A DNA stretch of 64,000 nt. Origin: Lucinisca nassula (taxonomy: Eukaryota > Mollusca > Bivalvia > Lucinida > Lucinidae). A program made the translations under genes and the position numbers. The notes under the pieces were generated by a model that had not been told where the DNA came from, made no database searches, and saw only the letters and a program-made list of their open reading frames with translations. Of this stretch, positions 1 through 11,194 are shown in pieces. The stretch lies in assembly GCA_963580285.1 (NCBI GenBank), contig OY757011.1, positions 153,191,245 to 153,255,244 of the forward strand, read 5' to 3'. Every line of letters starts with the position of its first letter. Within the stretch, counting starts at the first letter, position 1.

Positions 1-74
1 ATGCACCATATCGACGCATAATGAAGTAATGATGGTAGAACATAGCTGTCTTCGAAAAGACTTAGGAAGCAATA

Positions 75-165
75 CAGTTAAATTCCTACAATTTAGACCA
101 CATTTGAGACGGTTCAAAAGTGGTCTTTAAGACCACAGTTGAACAGTCCAAAAGACGGTCTTCCA
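75..165. mobile_element. mariner-type MITE fragment (MAR family)
   Basis: A TA precedes CAGTTAAATTCC, which matches the left end of the MAR family (full copies at 24791-24996 and 37730-37935). The internal word TTCAAAAGTGGTC then TTTAAGACCAC follows. The right end is missing, so this is a truncated copy. Confidence 0.6.
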
Positions 166-208
166 CAAAAGCACACTGAAGGTCAAAATCACAAAGAAAA
201 AGGTTTAT

Positions 209-319
209 TGGGCGGCATCTCAATGTCGGGTAAAAGTCCCATGAAATTGGAAGCAACGTCTCCAAAATTACCTAAATAGTGTTGACGGGGACGTTAAACC
301 TCAAATCAAACAAATCAAA
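209..319 (+). mobile_element. SINE-A 3' fragment
   Basis: Only the 3' part of the SINE-A family is present: ATCTCAATGTCGGGTAAAAG, then the tail GACGGGGACGTTAAACCTC and CAAACAAAT repeats. It is followed directly by a (GACA)n run and the end of a pearl-like element. Confidence 0.6.
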
Positions 320-421
320 CAAAAGACAGACAGGCAGACAGACAGACAGACAGACAGACATACAGACAGAATGGACAAAAACTATATACCCCCTTGCATA
401 CTTCGTATGCCGGGGGTATAA
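320..421 (+). mobile_element. pearl-like element end: (GACA)n plus terminal hairpin
   Basis: A (GACA)n microsatellite is followed by ACTATATACCCCC and TGCCGGGGGTATAA, which pair as a short terminal hairpin. The same end closes the element at 36571-37690 and a variant closes 46485-46744. The rest of this copy is missing. Confidence 0.5.
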
Positions 422-691
422 ATAGATGGGCTGCACGATGCTTCCACGCAGAGCTGATACCGCCCGTACATGAGTCCTCGTAATCTGCTTAGAAGGTCTA
501 AGCCTGTCCAGGAAAACTGCTGCGAGTCGGCCCATCCATGCATATAAACCCTATTGCTTTTAATTGGACGGCAGCGATTGAGATGTCATTTCATCTCAAT
601 ATCGGGTAAAAGTCCCATAAAATTTGAAGCAATGTCTCCAAAATGACCTAAATAGTCTTGACGGGAACGTTAAACCTCAAATCAAACAAAC
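421..691 (+). mobile_element. SINE-A copy
   Basis: Recognised by its recurrence in the window: a GGGCTGCA..GATGCTTCCACGC head region, a central CTAAGCCTGTCCAGG, the word GATGTCATTTCATCTCAAT and a tail ending TTAAACCTCAAATCAAACAA. I see no tRNA boxes in the head, so its pol III origin is unproven. Complete copies run about 300 bp. Confidence 0.7.
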
Positions 692-697
692 AAACTG

Positions 698-895
698 TTG
701 ACGCATAATGAAGTAAAATTAAGTATGCCACCCATCGCCGCAAAATGAAATAATTCTTTCATTTTGCTCAAACCTCTTAGCATAATGTAGTAAAAACGAC
801 ATTTTATTTCATTTCGCGTCGACTATGCCAACGCATAATGTAGTAAAAATTTCAAAATGTAGTAATTACTACATTACTACATTATGCGTTGTAAC
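698..895. repeat. palindromic AT-rich repeat, MITE-like
   Basis: The words CGCATAATGTAGTAA and TTACTACATTATGCG face each other around 832-893 and form a hairpin. Relatives, CGCATAATGAAGTAA, occur at 15-30 and 702-717. The element borders are unclear. Confidence 0.4.
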
Positions 896-1007
896 AATGC
901 TCTCCCAATTTTAGAGAGCTACCCATAACCTTTAAAAACCTTGTCTGCTTATGTCGAATGCTTCATCTACTCGCAAACTTTTCAAATATATGTTGAATAC
1001 AACCAAA

Positions 1008-1100
1008 ACAGTGTGGACCCAGATCAGACTGTTCCTATCTGGGTCCACACTGCTTTCAATAATGACTTTTAAAGTAACTTGTTGTGATTGGCATCTTAAG
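1008..1100. mobile_element. MITE hairpin of the AAACAGTG-core group
   Basis: Inverted words CAGTGTGGACCCAGATCAGA and ATCTGGGTCCACACTG form a stem, followed by TTGTGATTGGCATCTTAAGG. A similar layout occurs at 16905-17085 and 31060-31300. Confidence 0.5.
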
Positions 1101-1280
1101 GGTTAGCACTTCTGAAGTGGACATTTTTATCTTTGATTCTTTTAAAAAAAGCGATTTAGTCACTAATCATAAACAAAATGGTAAACAGTATAGGTCTGAT
1201 TGAGATGATCTCCAAGAGCCATCTCAGCTTCATCTGCACTGTTTGCATAGCACATGTATTTATTAGACCTGAAAGGTCTG

Positions 1281-1282
<2 letters not shown>

Positions 1283-1358
<76 letters not shown>
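1283..1358. repeat. (CT)n microsatellite
   Basis: About 38 uninterrupted CT units. Apparent Ser/Leu-rich ORFs across it are artefacts. Confidence 0.95.
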
Positions 1359-1362
<4 letters not shown>

Positions 1363-1764
1363 ACTGAACTTTCAACGTATATCCCAGAAGTCTGCAAGTG
1401 CAAATGATTTAATTATTTTACTTTTGAAACCATGACAACTGACAGACAGCAGACTAGCTTTGTTGCCAATTAATTTAGGAGAAAATGGCTTCTCCATCGG
1501 TATTCTGTTGACATTTGTCAAGTTTAACACAGATAATACTTCTCTATCAATCATTCTCTGGTATGCAGTCTTTGTTAGCGGCATGTTCTAATTTCTGGCC
1601 CAGCCTGGCCTGGCCTCTCCTGACTACATTATACTTTGGGCCAGCCAACATAAGAAGGGGTTCCAGATCAAGAACCTTGACACTCACTCCCTTGAGAGAA
1701 GCTGCTTGCTGTTGGCACCGATTTGCTACGGTGTAGTCAGACTTATGTGTGCAGGAAAACCCTG
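1359..1764. other. no recognised feature
   Basis: Short ORFs on both strands overlap each other here and resemble nothing I know. No repeat family of this window is evident. Confidence 0.4.
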
Positions 1765-1978
1765 TTAACCCTTTTTGTACCAAATGGAATATTCCACCTA
1801 AAATATAGCAGGACTCCATTTCAAGATTTAGGGGTTCTTCAAAAACTATTTGGAAATTGGCTGAGCATTTTGCAAACAGTGTAGGCCCTGATCAGACGCC
1901 GCGTTCTGCGGCGTCTGATCTGGGCATGCACTGTTTGCCAACTACCCGTTTTGGGGATTCCGGTACTGAATGGGTTAA
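1765..1978. mobile_element. TTAA-flanked MITE, family PB2
   Basis: Bounded by TTAACCC and GGGTTAA. The left arm reads TTTTGTACCAAATGGAATAT. The centre is a clean palindrome, CAGACGCCGCG/CGCGGCGTCTG type, flanked by AAACAGTGTAGGCCC and GCACTGTTTGCC. TTAA plus a CCC start is typical of piggyBac-type elements. It has no coding capacity. Confidence 0.65.
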
Positions 1979-3252
1979 TGCCTAGCATGCCATAAAAGGG
2001 ACTTTGACCATACAAATAAGATGTCACAGAATACGGCATCTGATCAAGAAAAAAAGATGTGTAGCGCTTGCAAGGGAAAAAGATACCGATACATCTGAAC
2101 TTGGTTATGTCTGAGACATTAGGTACATGTGGGAAAGTCCAGCAGGCATAAACATGTAAATGGGTTGAATAAGGATGTGACGGGGAAAAAAACCTTTTTA
2201 TGATTCAAGTTCCGTTGATGAATAGGTAGCTATGTGAATGTATGATGTTTTAATTGTGCGAATCGTGAAGGATCTAACCAGACTGCACACATGTATAACC
2301 TCACATGTACGGTGTGACACAGTCAGACAACACCACTTAGAAGCTATAGTCACCCCCCTGTATCCGTCATACAACCGAATTTCGGACTTCGGAGATCAGA
2401 GGCAGCGTGACACACCGCGTGCAATTACGGCGCGGAGAAATGGGCGAATTTTGTCATTTTGTTCCTTTTTAGAAAAAGAACCCTGAGCTGCGAGTATTGG
2501 AATTCAATGCAATTTTCGCAGTCCTCATTGTTTTGAATAGCATCTCAAAACGCAAGAAAAAAAGGTACTTGCACCTTGGAAACATCGCAGAAATATAAAA
2601 CCCGTCTACAATAGTTCTGCTGTCTCAAATCATACTGTGTGTGTTTCTGTACTTCTTTTTTTCCCTAGTGTCGTGTCAGACTGGAAGCTTATAAAGGCTT
2701 ATATTACCCAAGGAGTCAGAACTAAAAGTATAGCCATCACAGTGTAAAAGGTCTTTCGAGTTATCTTCTTTTTTTTTTGGCAAATGACAGGCACCAGTCT
2801 CTTTGTTCTTTGACTGAAGCTTGCTCTTGTCTGCAAATAGTGAATGTTCTTATGAGACTGTGCTGCTGTGCAGGTTGGCTTGACCATTTGTTTGTTTTGG
2901 ATATGCGACAAGTACGTGTTAAGCATTCCTAAGCCTAAGGCTTCGGTGGAGATTACAGAATGATAAGGTCCGGCGTCCGGCGTATTTTAGCAATTACGAA
3001 AGGCATCTTCACTGAAACTGCTGGGCGAATTCCAGATGAGGGTAGATAACATGATCCAAGCCGCATCACCAACGTGACATATGCTTAAAATCTCCAGAAG
3101 TAATGGTCCGATGGCTTTGGAAAAATATGTATCCCTCCTAGACATAATAATTAACGAGAAAAAGTCACAAACCTAAAATAGAAACCACGGTGAAATACAC
3201 AGTATGATTTGAGACAGCAGGGCTAAATAAATTGGCGATTGCAGACAGGTTC
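1979..3252. other. no recognised feature
   Basis: Mixed sequence with several short T and A runs. I see no convincing exon, RNA gene or repeat family here. Confidence 0.4.
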
Positions 3253-5738
3253 TTTAGCTCACCTGGGCCAAAGGCTCCAGGAGAGCTTATAGTATAGTGG
3301 GTCGTCCGTCGTCCGTCCGTCCGTCGTCCGTCCACACTTTTGAGCAGCTATATCTCGGTATCCTGCAGGCTGATCTCAATCATTTCTCATCTGTAGCATG
3401 CCACTGGTGGGGCATCGATGACATTAACTTTTTTTCGAAATCGCTCTTAAACTTTGGTTCCTATGGCAACCACAAGGTCCCATAGACTTACTATGGGAAA
3501 ATGCTTGTCATCACCGTAGCGCGTTCAGTTTTGATCAGATGTTTCTGAAACTTATTTGTAAGGTGACTGGGGATAAAAACTCGGGTGAGTTCGAAAACCA
3601 GCCAAGTTGGCCCATTTATCATAGAGTTACGTCCCTTTGATTGCTGAAAATGCCGATTTTCGACCTTGTCATCACCTTAGCCCCTTCAGTTTTGATCAGA
3701 TCTTTCTGAAACTTATATGTAAGATGGCTGGGGATAAAACCTCGGATGAGTTCGAAAACCGACCAAGTCTGCCCATTTATCAAAGAGTTACGTCCCTTTG
3801 ATTGCTGAAAATGCCCATTTTTGACCTTGTTATCACTGTAGCCCCTTCAGTTTTGATCGAATCTCTCTGAAACTTATATGTAAGGTGGCTGGGGATAAAA
3901 CCTCGGATGAGTTCAAAAACCGGCCAAGTCTGCCCATCTATCATAGAGTTACGTCCCTTTGATTGCTGAAAATGCCCATTTTCGACCTTGTCATCACCAT
4001 AGCCTCTTCAGTTTTGATCGGATTTATCTGAAACTTAAATGTAAGGTGGCTGGGGATAAAAACTCAGATGAGTTCGAATACCGGCCAAGTTGGCCCGTTT
4101 ATCATAGCGTTACGTCCCTTTGATTGCTGAAAATGCCCATTTTCGACCTTGTCATCACCGTAGCCCCTTCAGTTTTGATCGGATCTTAGACTTTCTGAAA
4201 CTTATATGTAAGGTGGCTGGGGATAAAACCTTGGGTGAGTTCGAAAACCGCCCTAGTCGGTCCATTTATCATAGAGTAACGTCCCTTTGATTGCTGAAAA
4301 TGCCGATTTTTGACCTTGTCATCACCATAGCCCCTTCAGTTTTGATCGGATCTATCTGAAACTTATATGTAAGGTGGCTGGGGATAAAAACTCGGATGAG
4401 TTCGAATTCTGGCCAAGTCAGCCCATTTATCATAGAGTTACGTCCCTTTGATTGCTGAAAATGACGATTTTTGACCTTGTCATCACGGTAGCCCCTTCAG
4501 TTTTGATCGTACCTTTCTGAATTTTATATGTAAGGTGGCTGGGGATAAAACCCCGGATGATTTTGAAAACCGGCCAAGTCTGCTCATTTAACAGAGTGTT
4601 ACTTCCCTTTGATTGCTGAAAATGCCGATTTTCGACCTTGTCATCACCGTAGCACCTTCCGATTTGATTGGATCTTCCTGAAACTTTTTATGTTTGGTGG
4701 CTGGGGATAAAACCTCAGATGAGTTTGAAAACCGGCCAAATCAGCCCATTTATCATAGAGTTACATCCCTTTGATTGCTGAAAATGCCGATTTTTGACCT
4801 TTTCATCACGGTAGCTCCTGTTTTTATCGAATCTTTCTGAAACTTATATGTAAGGTGGCTAGGGATAAAAACTTGGATGTGTCCGAAAGTCAGCCCATTT
4901 ATCATAGAGTTACGTCCCATTGATTGCTGAAAATGCCAATTTTTAGCTCACCTGGGCCGAAGGCTCCAGGCCAGCTTATAGGATGGTAGTCCCTCAGTTG
5001 TCCGTCCGTCCACACTTTTGACCAGCTATATCTCTGCAGCCTGTAGGCTGATCTCAATCATTTCTCATTTGTAGCATGCCTCTGGTGGGGCATTGATGAC
5101 ATTAGGTTTTTAGCTCACCTGGGCCGAAGGCTCCAGGGGAGCTTATAGTATAGTGGGTCCTCCGTTGTCCGCCGTCCGTTGTCCATCCGTCCATCCGTTG
5201 TCCATCTACACTTTTGAGCAGCTATATCTCTGCAGCCTGCAAGCTGATCTCAATCATTTCACATCTGTAGAATGCCTCAGGTGGGGCATTGATGAAATAA
5301 ACTTGCTATGGCAACCACAAGGTCCCATAGACTTACAATGGGAAAATGCTTGTCATCACCGTAGCGCCTTCAGTTTTGATCAGATCTTTCTGAAACTTAT
5401 ATGTAAGGTGGCTGGGAATAAAATCTCAGATGAGTTCGAAAATCGGCTAAGTTGGCCCATTTATCATAGAGTTACGTCCCTTTGATTGCTGAAAATGCCG
5501 ATTTTTGACCTTGCCATCACAGTAGCCCCTTCTGTTTTCATCGGATCTTTCTGAAACTTATATGTAAGGTGGCTGGGGTCTGCGTATCTCTCATAGAGTT
5601 ATGACCCCTTGAATGCTGAAAATGCCGGTTTTTGACCTTGTCATCAGCATAAATCCATTGGTAAAGATTGGAACTTCCTGAAACTTTTAATCTGTTAGCT
5701 CAGGTGAGCGATATAGGACCATCATGGTCCTCTTGTTT
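3253..5738. mobile_element. pearl-like (non-autonomous Helitron/Helentron-type) element, ~160-bp internal array
   Basis: It begins TTTAGCTCACCTGGGCC with a (CCGT)n run and ends CAGGTGAGCGATATAGGACC and ATCATGGTCCTCTTGTTT, where GGACCATCATGGTCC is a terminal hairpin. Between them lie about ten copies of a ~160-bp unit, marked by GATTGCTGAAAATGCC near 3640, 3799, 3960, 4119, 4289, 4458, 4610, 4772, 4923 and 5485. The head sequence recurs at 4943 and 5108, so the 5' part has been reiterated. Pearl elements of oysters share this plan of tandem units plus a CCGT/ACGG microsatellite. Naming it a Helentron derivative is inference; no coding sequence is present. Confidence 0.7.
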
Positions 5739-6679
5739 AATTTTTCCTGCGATATTTTCAGGGTGCACATATCTTTTTCTGGCATTTTGCTCTGCACGAA
5801 AGCATCATGCAGCCTAATCTATTTCACCAATGCCCAGATGGGCGGTGGCCCACAAATAGGGTGCAAACAATCCATTTTTGGCCAAACTTTGACAGTTTTC
5901 AGGACAGTGTGACCAAGAAAATGAGGTTAAGGTCACCAGAATCTTATCAAATCTAAGGTAGATTGTACCAAGTTTGACCAAAATTTATCAATTCCTTCAA
6001 AAGGTAGGCTGCAGACAAGCAATTTCTGGCCCCAACTGACAGTTTTCAGGAGCCTGTGATCTTGGAAAATAGGTCAAGGCCATCAAAACCAAATGCTTGT
6101 TTTCCCCAATCCTAGTGAGGTAATCATGCAAGTTTGATCAGAATACATCCTTTCGTTCAGGTGATATAGTACTTTAAACAGGCTACGCTGAGTCCTGACG
6201 TCAGTGCAAACAGGATAAGCACTAAAAACCTCCTCTCCTGTTGGTGGGGGAACATAATTATTGTGTCACATGAGTGTGTGATGCCAAACAGTGATCATTA
6301 TTCAGGATTCGCCTGTAAATAGAGGATCTAACATGAGTGTTCTTGTATTATTGAATTTATTAGTTAAGGAAAAGGAATAAAATGCGAGGCTTTGCCGAGC
6401 ATTTTATCCCTTTTCCTCAACGAGTTTAATAAATTCAGTAATACACGAGCACGAATGCAAAATTCTATTTATCATATGACATTTAAAACGCATTTTGTTC
6501 ACAATTGTTTATAAAAATATCAATATTCCGCCATTAGTGAACGCGAGCTCGTTGAGGACGTCGTACATGTAACGTTATGGGGCGTATCTAACTAATTTGC
6601 ATATTTAATCCATTAGCGGATTACGGAATTTATTACATGGCGTTATACCACTCTTAGACGCGACGTCATATGATAATTA
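5739..6679. other. degenerate repeats, no gene seen
   Basis: It contains worn words such as AGGTTAAGGTCACCAGAA that resemble units of other arrays. At 6366-6426 GGAAAAGGAATAAAATGC faces GCATTTTATCCCTTTTCC, a hairpin. No exon is recognised. Confidence 0.35.
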
Positions 6680-6737
6680 CAGGAAAAATTCCACTATAAG
6701 ACCAGTTAAAATTAAGACTATTTCTGGTTTTCAAAGC

Positions 6738-7553
6738 AAAGGACGGGTCTCCCGAAGGGGTTTTTTTTTGGCCTCCTAACGATTTTGTTTATTTCTGGCT
6801 TATTGTTAGCATACATATGCCTAATTATTTGGAACATATGTGGTTTTGGTATTTAAGCAGTTTTTTCTGAGTTACATGCTCTTTAAAGTGGATGGGGTAA
6901 CTCCACACAGTTTTGACATGTATTTTGTGTCTCATTTAAAGGTAGAGAAATAGTACCATACATGACACGTTATTATATAAAATGACAGAGGAAGGTCTAA
7001 CTCTATGTTTTGTCACAAGTTTATTCACCAAAATTCACTTTTTGGGTGAAAAATATGGTTTAAGGAACCTTGGGTCATTTTTGAGATTTTTTAACAGTAA
7101 AGTTCTTTTTTTTTCTTATATCTTCGGTATACATTAACCTATTGTGATGAAACTCCTACCATGCAAGCATACTGATGAGGCAATATAACTCAAATGATCA
7201 TTTGAGATGTTGACCTATATTTCACGGTTGAATGAACATTCTTATTTCATGCTTATATGTTAGATTATTGTTTCCATCAGTTCAAGAGTTTAAATATTTC
7301 TGGCATTTGGATAAACAGGCGATGAGTTTAAACATATTTAAATCAAACGAAAAAAACAATAGAAATGTGTCCAAAGTACACAGATGCCCCCGCCTGTTTG
7401 ACTTTGCCAATATAGCTGCATGACCCTTGGGAGACACACTAGCATCAGATATATATGTTCAGGATGGGTATCTAAATATTTTCTAAGATATTTGGATTTT
7501 GATGATATGAAATGGGCAGGGCAGGGGCATTATTGTGTGTGTGTCATTGAATG
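6738..7553. repeat. left inverted arm of the transposon
   Basis: It pairs with 10303-11156. Examples are CATACATATGCCTAATTA against TAATTAGGCATATGTATG-like sequence, and TTTATTCACCAAAATTCACT against AGTGAATTTTGGTGAATAAA. The arms differ by scattered substitutions and small indels, so they are not recent exact copies. Confidence 0.8.
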
Positions 7554-7989
7554 CATCTGACCATAAACAACATCAAATAAAAAAGGTTGGAAACTGAACA
7601 GTTTCTGAGATACATATTTTTTTTTTTTTTACATTTTCTTTGGTCCAATCAAATAGCCCCACCCCTGACAGAATCAGTGAACATAAACATGCTAAACAGT
7701 TATGAGCTGCAGGAGAAATGCAGACATTGATGTGCACCTAAACGTGAACCTGGTTATGAACGTAATAATTTGTGACATAGTACGCACATACGAACATAAC
7801 ATCACATCGAAAAAATATATATGCCTCACTCACGCCTTCCTTTGGCATGCAGAGATATAAGAAAGGTCTGCTTGAATATCTTTAATAATCCCACTTCAAG
7901 AGCACATCTAAAAAGAATGTGGTACACCTACGTGAAGACACAGGCATATACATTTGAAAACGGTTGTTCACAACTGTATTCTGACATGT

Positions 7990-8220
7990 TTTGCGCATAT
8001 TGAATCAAATTAATCTACAGAAGAATAGCTTTCATCGTCACCTGAACTTGAGCTGTTGCCTCTTTTTGAACAGCATCTGTTACACTGTTCATATACTGTG
8101 ACTTCAACGATTTTTTACTGACTTTGGCTGATGGCCTTAAAACCGAGGTTCTTTAAGACAGAAGCGATATGGACACAGCAATCAAATACCTCGTCACCAT
8201 TTTTTCATTTGCACTGCCAC
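7990..8220 (-). pseudogene. antisense copy of transposase C-terminal coding segment
   Basis: Read on the minus strand, this matches 10060-10260. Shared words include CAACTGCTCAAG-like text, then GCTCAAGTTCAGGTGACGAT and GAAAGC, and the AAACC..GGCCATCAGCC segment. The frame is broken by indels. It extends the inverted symmetry of the element past the obvious arms; the left arm also carries about 400 bp that the right lacks. Confidence 0.6.
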
Positions 8221-8560
8221 CCTATTATGGACTCTAGTCCAGGGCCTTCCTTAATCCTTAGATTGTATTCCCTGTCTCCCTCTCTATCTCTGTATTTCAG
8301 GTATTAGACAATGAGACCCTTTATCTGCATATATGTTTCCACTATTCATTAAAGATGTTACCTTACTTTGAAGATACATCTAATGATAATGCTGCTGTTG
8401 TACTTAACATGATACAATGAATGATGCTGCAATATAGGTAAACATTCTGGGCAATTGAATTGTTAGCTTGACTAACAAACTGACTGATCTATGATTATTT
8501 ACAGGAACAGTAATAGTGAGAGTAATGTTTAGTTCTCTCATTCGCTCTTTCTCTTTAGAA

Positions 8561-8613
8561 TAATAATAATAATAAAATAATAATAAAAATAATAATAATA
8601 ATAATAAAAAAAG
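8561..8613. repeat. (AAT)n-rich simple repeat
   Basis: A TAATAATAAT tract with interruptions, just before the transposase-like reading frame. Confidence 0.8.
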
Positions 8614-8662
8614 ACAATAAGTAGGAGAAGAACATTTTGTTCACAGTTATAGTGTACTCCAG

Positions 8663-9238
8663 GTGTTCTGCAAGGTAAGGTGGGTGGTTGAGTCTGCCAA
8701 TGGCCGAATTAAAACATGGAAGGTACTTTCAAATGTAATGCCAAACTCCCACATACCTTGCATTGGTGACTACGTCAGAATCGTATGTTCTTTGTTAAAT
8801 GCATTTAGGCCTGTTCTTGTTAAGAATTCTGAATCTGATGAGGTTCTTGCAAAACGTATGCTACAACTTGCCAAGTTACCAAACAAACTTAAAGACAATG
8901 TAGAGAAAAAGGATTGGGACAGTCGTGCAAAGGCTCCATGGAAAGCTATTGATGATGCCAACCTCGAAGACTTCCCACAATTAACGGAAGCAGAGCTGAG
9001 AGACATGACCATGGGCATATACCATTTAAAACAGGCCGATTCGTATACAGACGAGCACACTACTAAAGCCGGTCAGTATGAGATAACAAGAATAGCTTTT
9101 TACAAAAAGCTAGGTCTACGCTTAGCACATATTAAATTTGAATGTCTAGAGTTATATCCCAGAAATGTGTTTTATACAATTAACTGTCTTTGGCAATATT
9201 ATAATTTGCCATCCTGCCGACTGAAGTATAATGTCTAA
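8663..9238 (+). pseudogene. transposase fragment, Harbinger/ISL2EU-like (DDE_Tnp_4-type) C-terminal part
   Basis: The reading frame is 191 codons and has no ATG at its start (it opens on GTG), so it is 5'-truncated or an exon; CTCCAG just upstream could be an acceptor. The segment VRWVVESANGRIKTW is the recognisable piece: in this family the last catalytic acidic residue lies in a V-E-x-x-N-G-R-I-K context, and E10 here fits. IPCIGDYVRIVCSLLNAFRP follows, also typical of the family end. The first two catalytic Asp residues are not present upstream, so this piece cannot be an active enzyme alone. It lies between the inverted arms. Family assignment is from motif memory only. Confidence 0.6.
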
Positions 9239-9484
9239 AAATGTTGTAATATTGTGAAAAAGTACTTTTTCATCTTTTAAAAGGCACGTATATGCTTGTG
9301 ACATCTTTCAAATTGAATGCTTGAAAATTGTTGGTTAAGTTAGACTTTATAGAAGACTAATTGAAGATTAAACCTGAAAGTTTGCTAACGGCGAGGTAAG
9401 TTTTTTTAGCTCACCAAAGCCGAAGGCTGCTGAGTAGCTTGTATGATACGCAGTGGTCCGTCGTGATCGAGAGTTTGTAGATGT

Positions 9485-10000
9485 ATATTTTTTGTATTAG
9501 CCTGTACAATATGACCGCAGATATAGGCTAGTACAAATGTAATACATGTAGCAATTCTGTGCCAGAGCTCTGCGCGCCGGCCTCTTTTTGTGTGAAAGCT
9601 TACACTTGCTATAGTCTGCTCTTTTCTTCTTGTGAAAGCTTATACTTGTTGTGTTGCATAAGAATGGAAATGTCAACCTGCACTGTGGGTAACTAATGGC
9701 TGTACTTCCGTGTTAAACTCAATCTCTATAATGTCTACGCCCATATTTTTTGTATTAGCCTGTACAATATGACCGCAGATATAGGCTAGTACAAATGTAA
9801 TACATGTAGCAATTCTGTGCCAGAGCTCTGCGCGCCGGCCTCTTTTTGTGTGAAAGCTTACACTTGCTATAGTCTGCTCTTTTCTTCTTGTGAAAGCTTA
9901 TACTTGTTGTGTTGCATAAGAATGGAAAGGTCAACCTGCACTGTGGGTAACTAATGGCTGTACTTCCGTGTTAAACTCAATCTCTATAATGTCTACGCCC
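9485..10000 (+). repeat. 258-bp tandem duplication (two copies)
   Basis: Copies 9485-9742 and 9743-10000 are nearly identical (GTATTAGCCTGTACAATATG at 9494 and 9752). One difference is GGAAATGTC against GGAAAGGTC. It falls between the two transposase-like segments. Confidence 0.9.
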
Positions 10001-10315
10001 ATGGGCGTAGACAATGATTCACAAGGAGGAGGATTGAATTTTGAAAGCCCAAATAAAATCAAGGTAGTTGGCTGCTGTGCCCATATCGCTTCCGTGTTGT
10101 GGTATCTAGGTTTTTACCGCCATCAGCCGAAGTCAGAGCGAGAACAGTCATTCAGTCTTACAGATGCTGCACAAAAAGACTGGGACAGCTCAAGTTCAGG
10201 TGACGATGAAAGCGATTCTTCAATAGATTTACTTGATTCAATAATTAAATATGTTGATTTTTTAGATTCCAACCTTTTTTATTTGCTGTTGTTTATGGTT
10301 AGACACATTCAATGA
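9968..10315 (+). pseudogene. transposase-associated C-terminal segment with GCCAHIASVLWYLG motif
   Basis: A 115-codon frame opening on GTG. VVGCCAHIASVLWYLGF is the striking motif: Cys-Cys-x-His spacing like that near the C-terminus of ISL2EU-type transposases of animals. A serine/aspartate-rich stretch (SSSSGDDESDSSIDLL) follows, and the frame stops just inside the right inverted arm. It probably belonged to the same protein or transcript as 8663-9238, from which it is cut off by stops and the 258-bp duplication. Function is inferred from motif likeness only. Confidence 0.5.
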
Positions 10316-11156
10316 CATATATCTTGAGACCCACACAATCATGTCCAAGCCCCCTGCCCTGCCAAGTTCATATCATCAACATCCAAAATATTAAGATACC
10401 CACCCACGAACATATATATCTGATGCTAATACATATTCAATGACACATACATGTACAATGTGTCCTCAGGGGTCATGCAGGCATATTAGCTAAGCCAAAA
10501 AGGTGGGGGCATCTGGGAACTTTTTACATATTTCTATTGTTTTTTTTTTCATTTAATTTAAATATGTTTAAACCCATCGCCTGTTTATCCAAATGACAGA
10601 ATTATCTAAACTCTTGAACTGATGGAAACAAAAATCTAACCCATTAACATGAAATAAGAATGTTCATTCAACCGTGAAATATAGGTCAACATCTCAAATG
10701 ATCAGTTGAGTTATATTGCCTCATCAGTATGCTTGCATGGTAGGAGTTTCACCACTATAGGTTAATGTATACCGAAGATATAAGAAAAAAAAGAACTTTA
10801 CTGTTAAAAAATCTCAAAAATGACCCAAGGTTCCTTAAACCACATTTTCCCCCAAAAAGTGAATTTTGGTGAATAAACTTGTGACAAAACATAGAGTTAG
10901 ACCTTCCCCTGTCTTTTTATACAATAACGTGTCATGTATGGTACTATTTTTCTACCTTTAAATGAGACACAAAATACATGTCAAAACTGTGTGGAGTTAC
11001 CCCACCCACTTTAAAGAGCTTGTAACTCAGAAAAAACTGCTTAAATACCAAAACCACATATGTTCCAAAAAATTAGGCATATGTATGCTAACAATAAGCC
11101 AGAAATAAACAAAATCGTTAGGAGGCCAAAAACAACCTTAGGGAGACCCGTCCTTT
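10303..11156. repeat. right inverted arm of the transposon
   Basis: The reverse complement of 6738-7553 with scattered differences. It ends in GGGAGACCCGTCCTTT. Confidence 0.8.
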
Positions 11157-11194
11157 AGAACGTTTCAGCTGATCTTTCTTTATATTTTCGACAC

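Larger units (their letters stand above)
6738..11156. mobile_element. Harbinger/ISL2EU-like DNA transposon, decayed, with very long inverted arms
   Basis: The ends are AAAGGACGGGTCTCCC and GGGAGACCCGTCCTTT, 16-bp perfect complements. Similarity continues inward for about 0.8 kb on each side. Inside are two pieces of transposase-like coding sequence (8663-9238, 9968-10315) and an antisense copy of the second piece (7990-8220). The target duplication is not clear; a 2-bp one would be usual for ISL2EU. The flanks rejoin as a MAR-family MITE. Confidence 0.65.

Noticed and set aside
1178..1435. ORF with a long Ser/Leu run
   Set aside because: It is translation of a (CT)n microsatellite.
7232..8003. 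Small ORFs in the left part of the Harbinger-like element
   Set aside because: They lie in the inverted arm or in unrelated filler, have no motif and no matching frame in the right arm.
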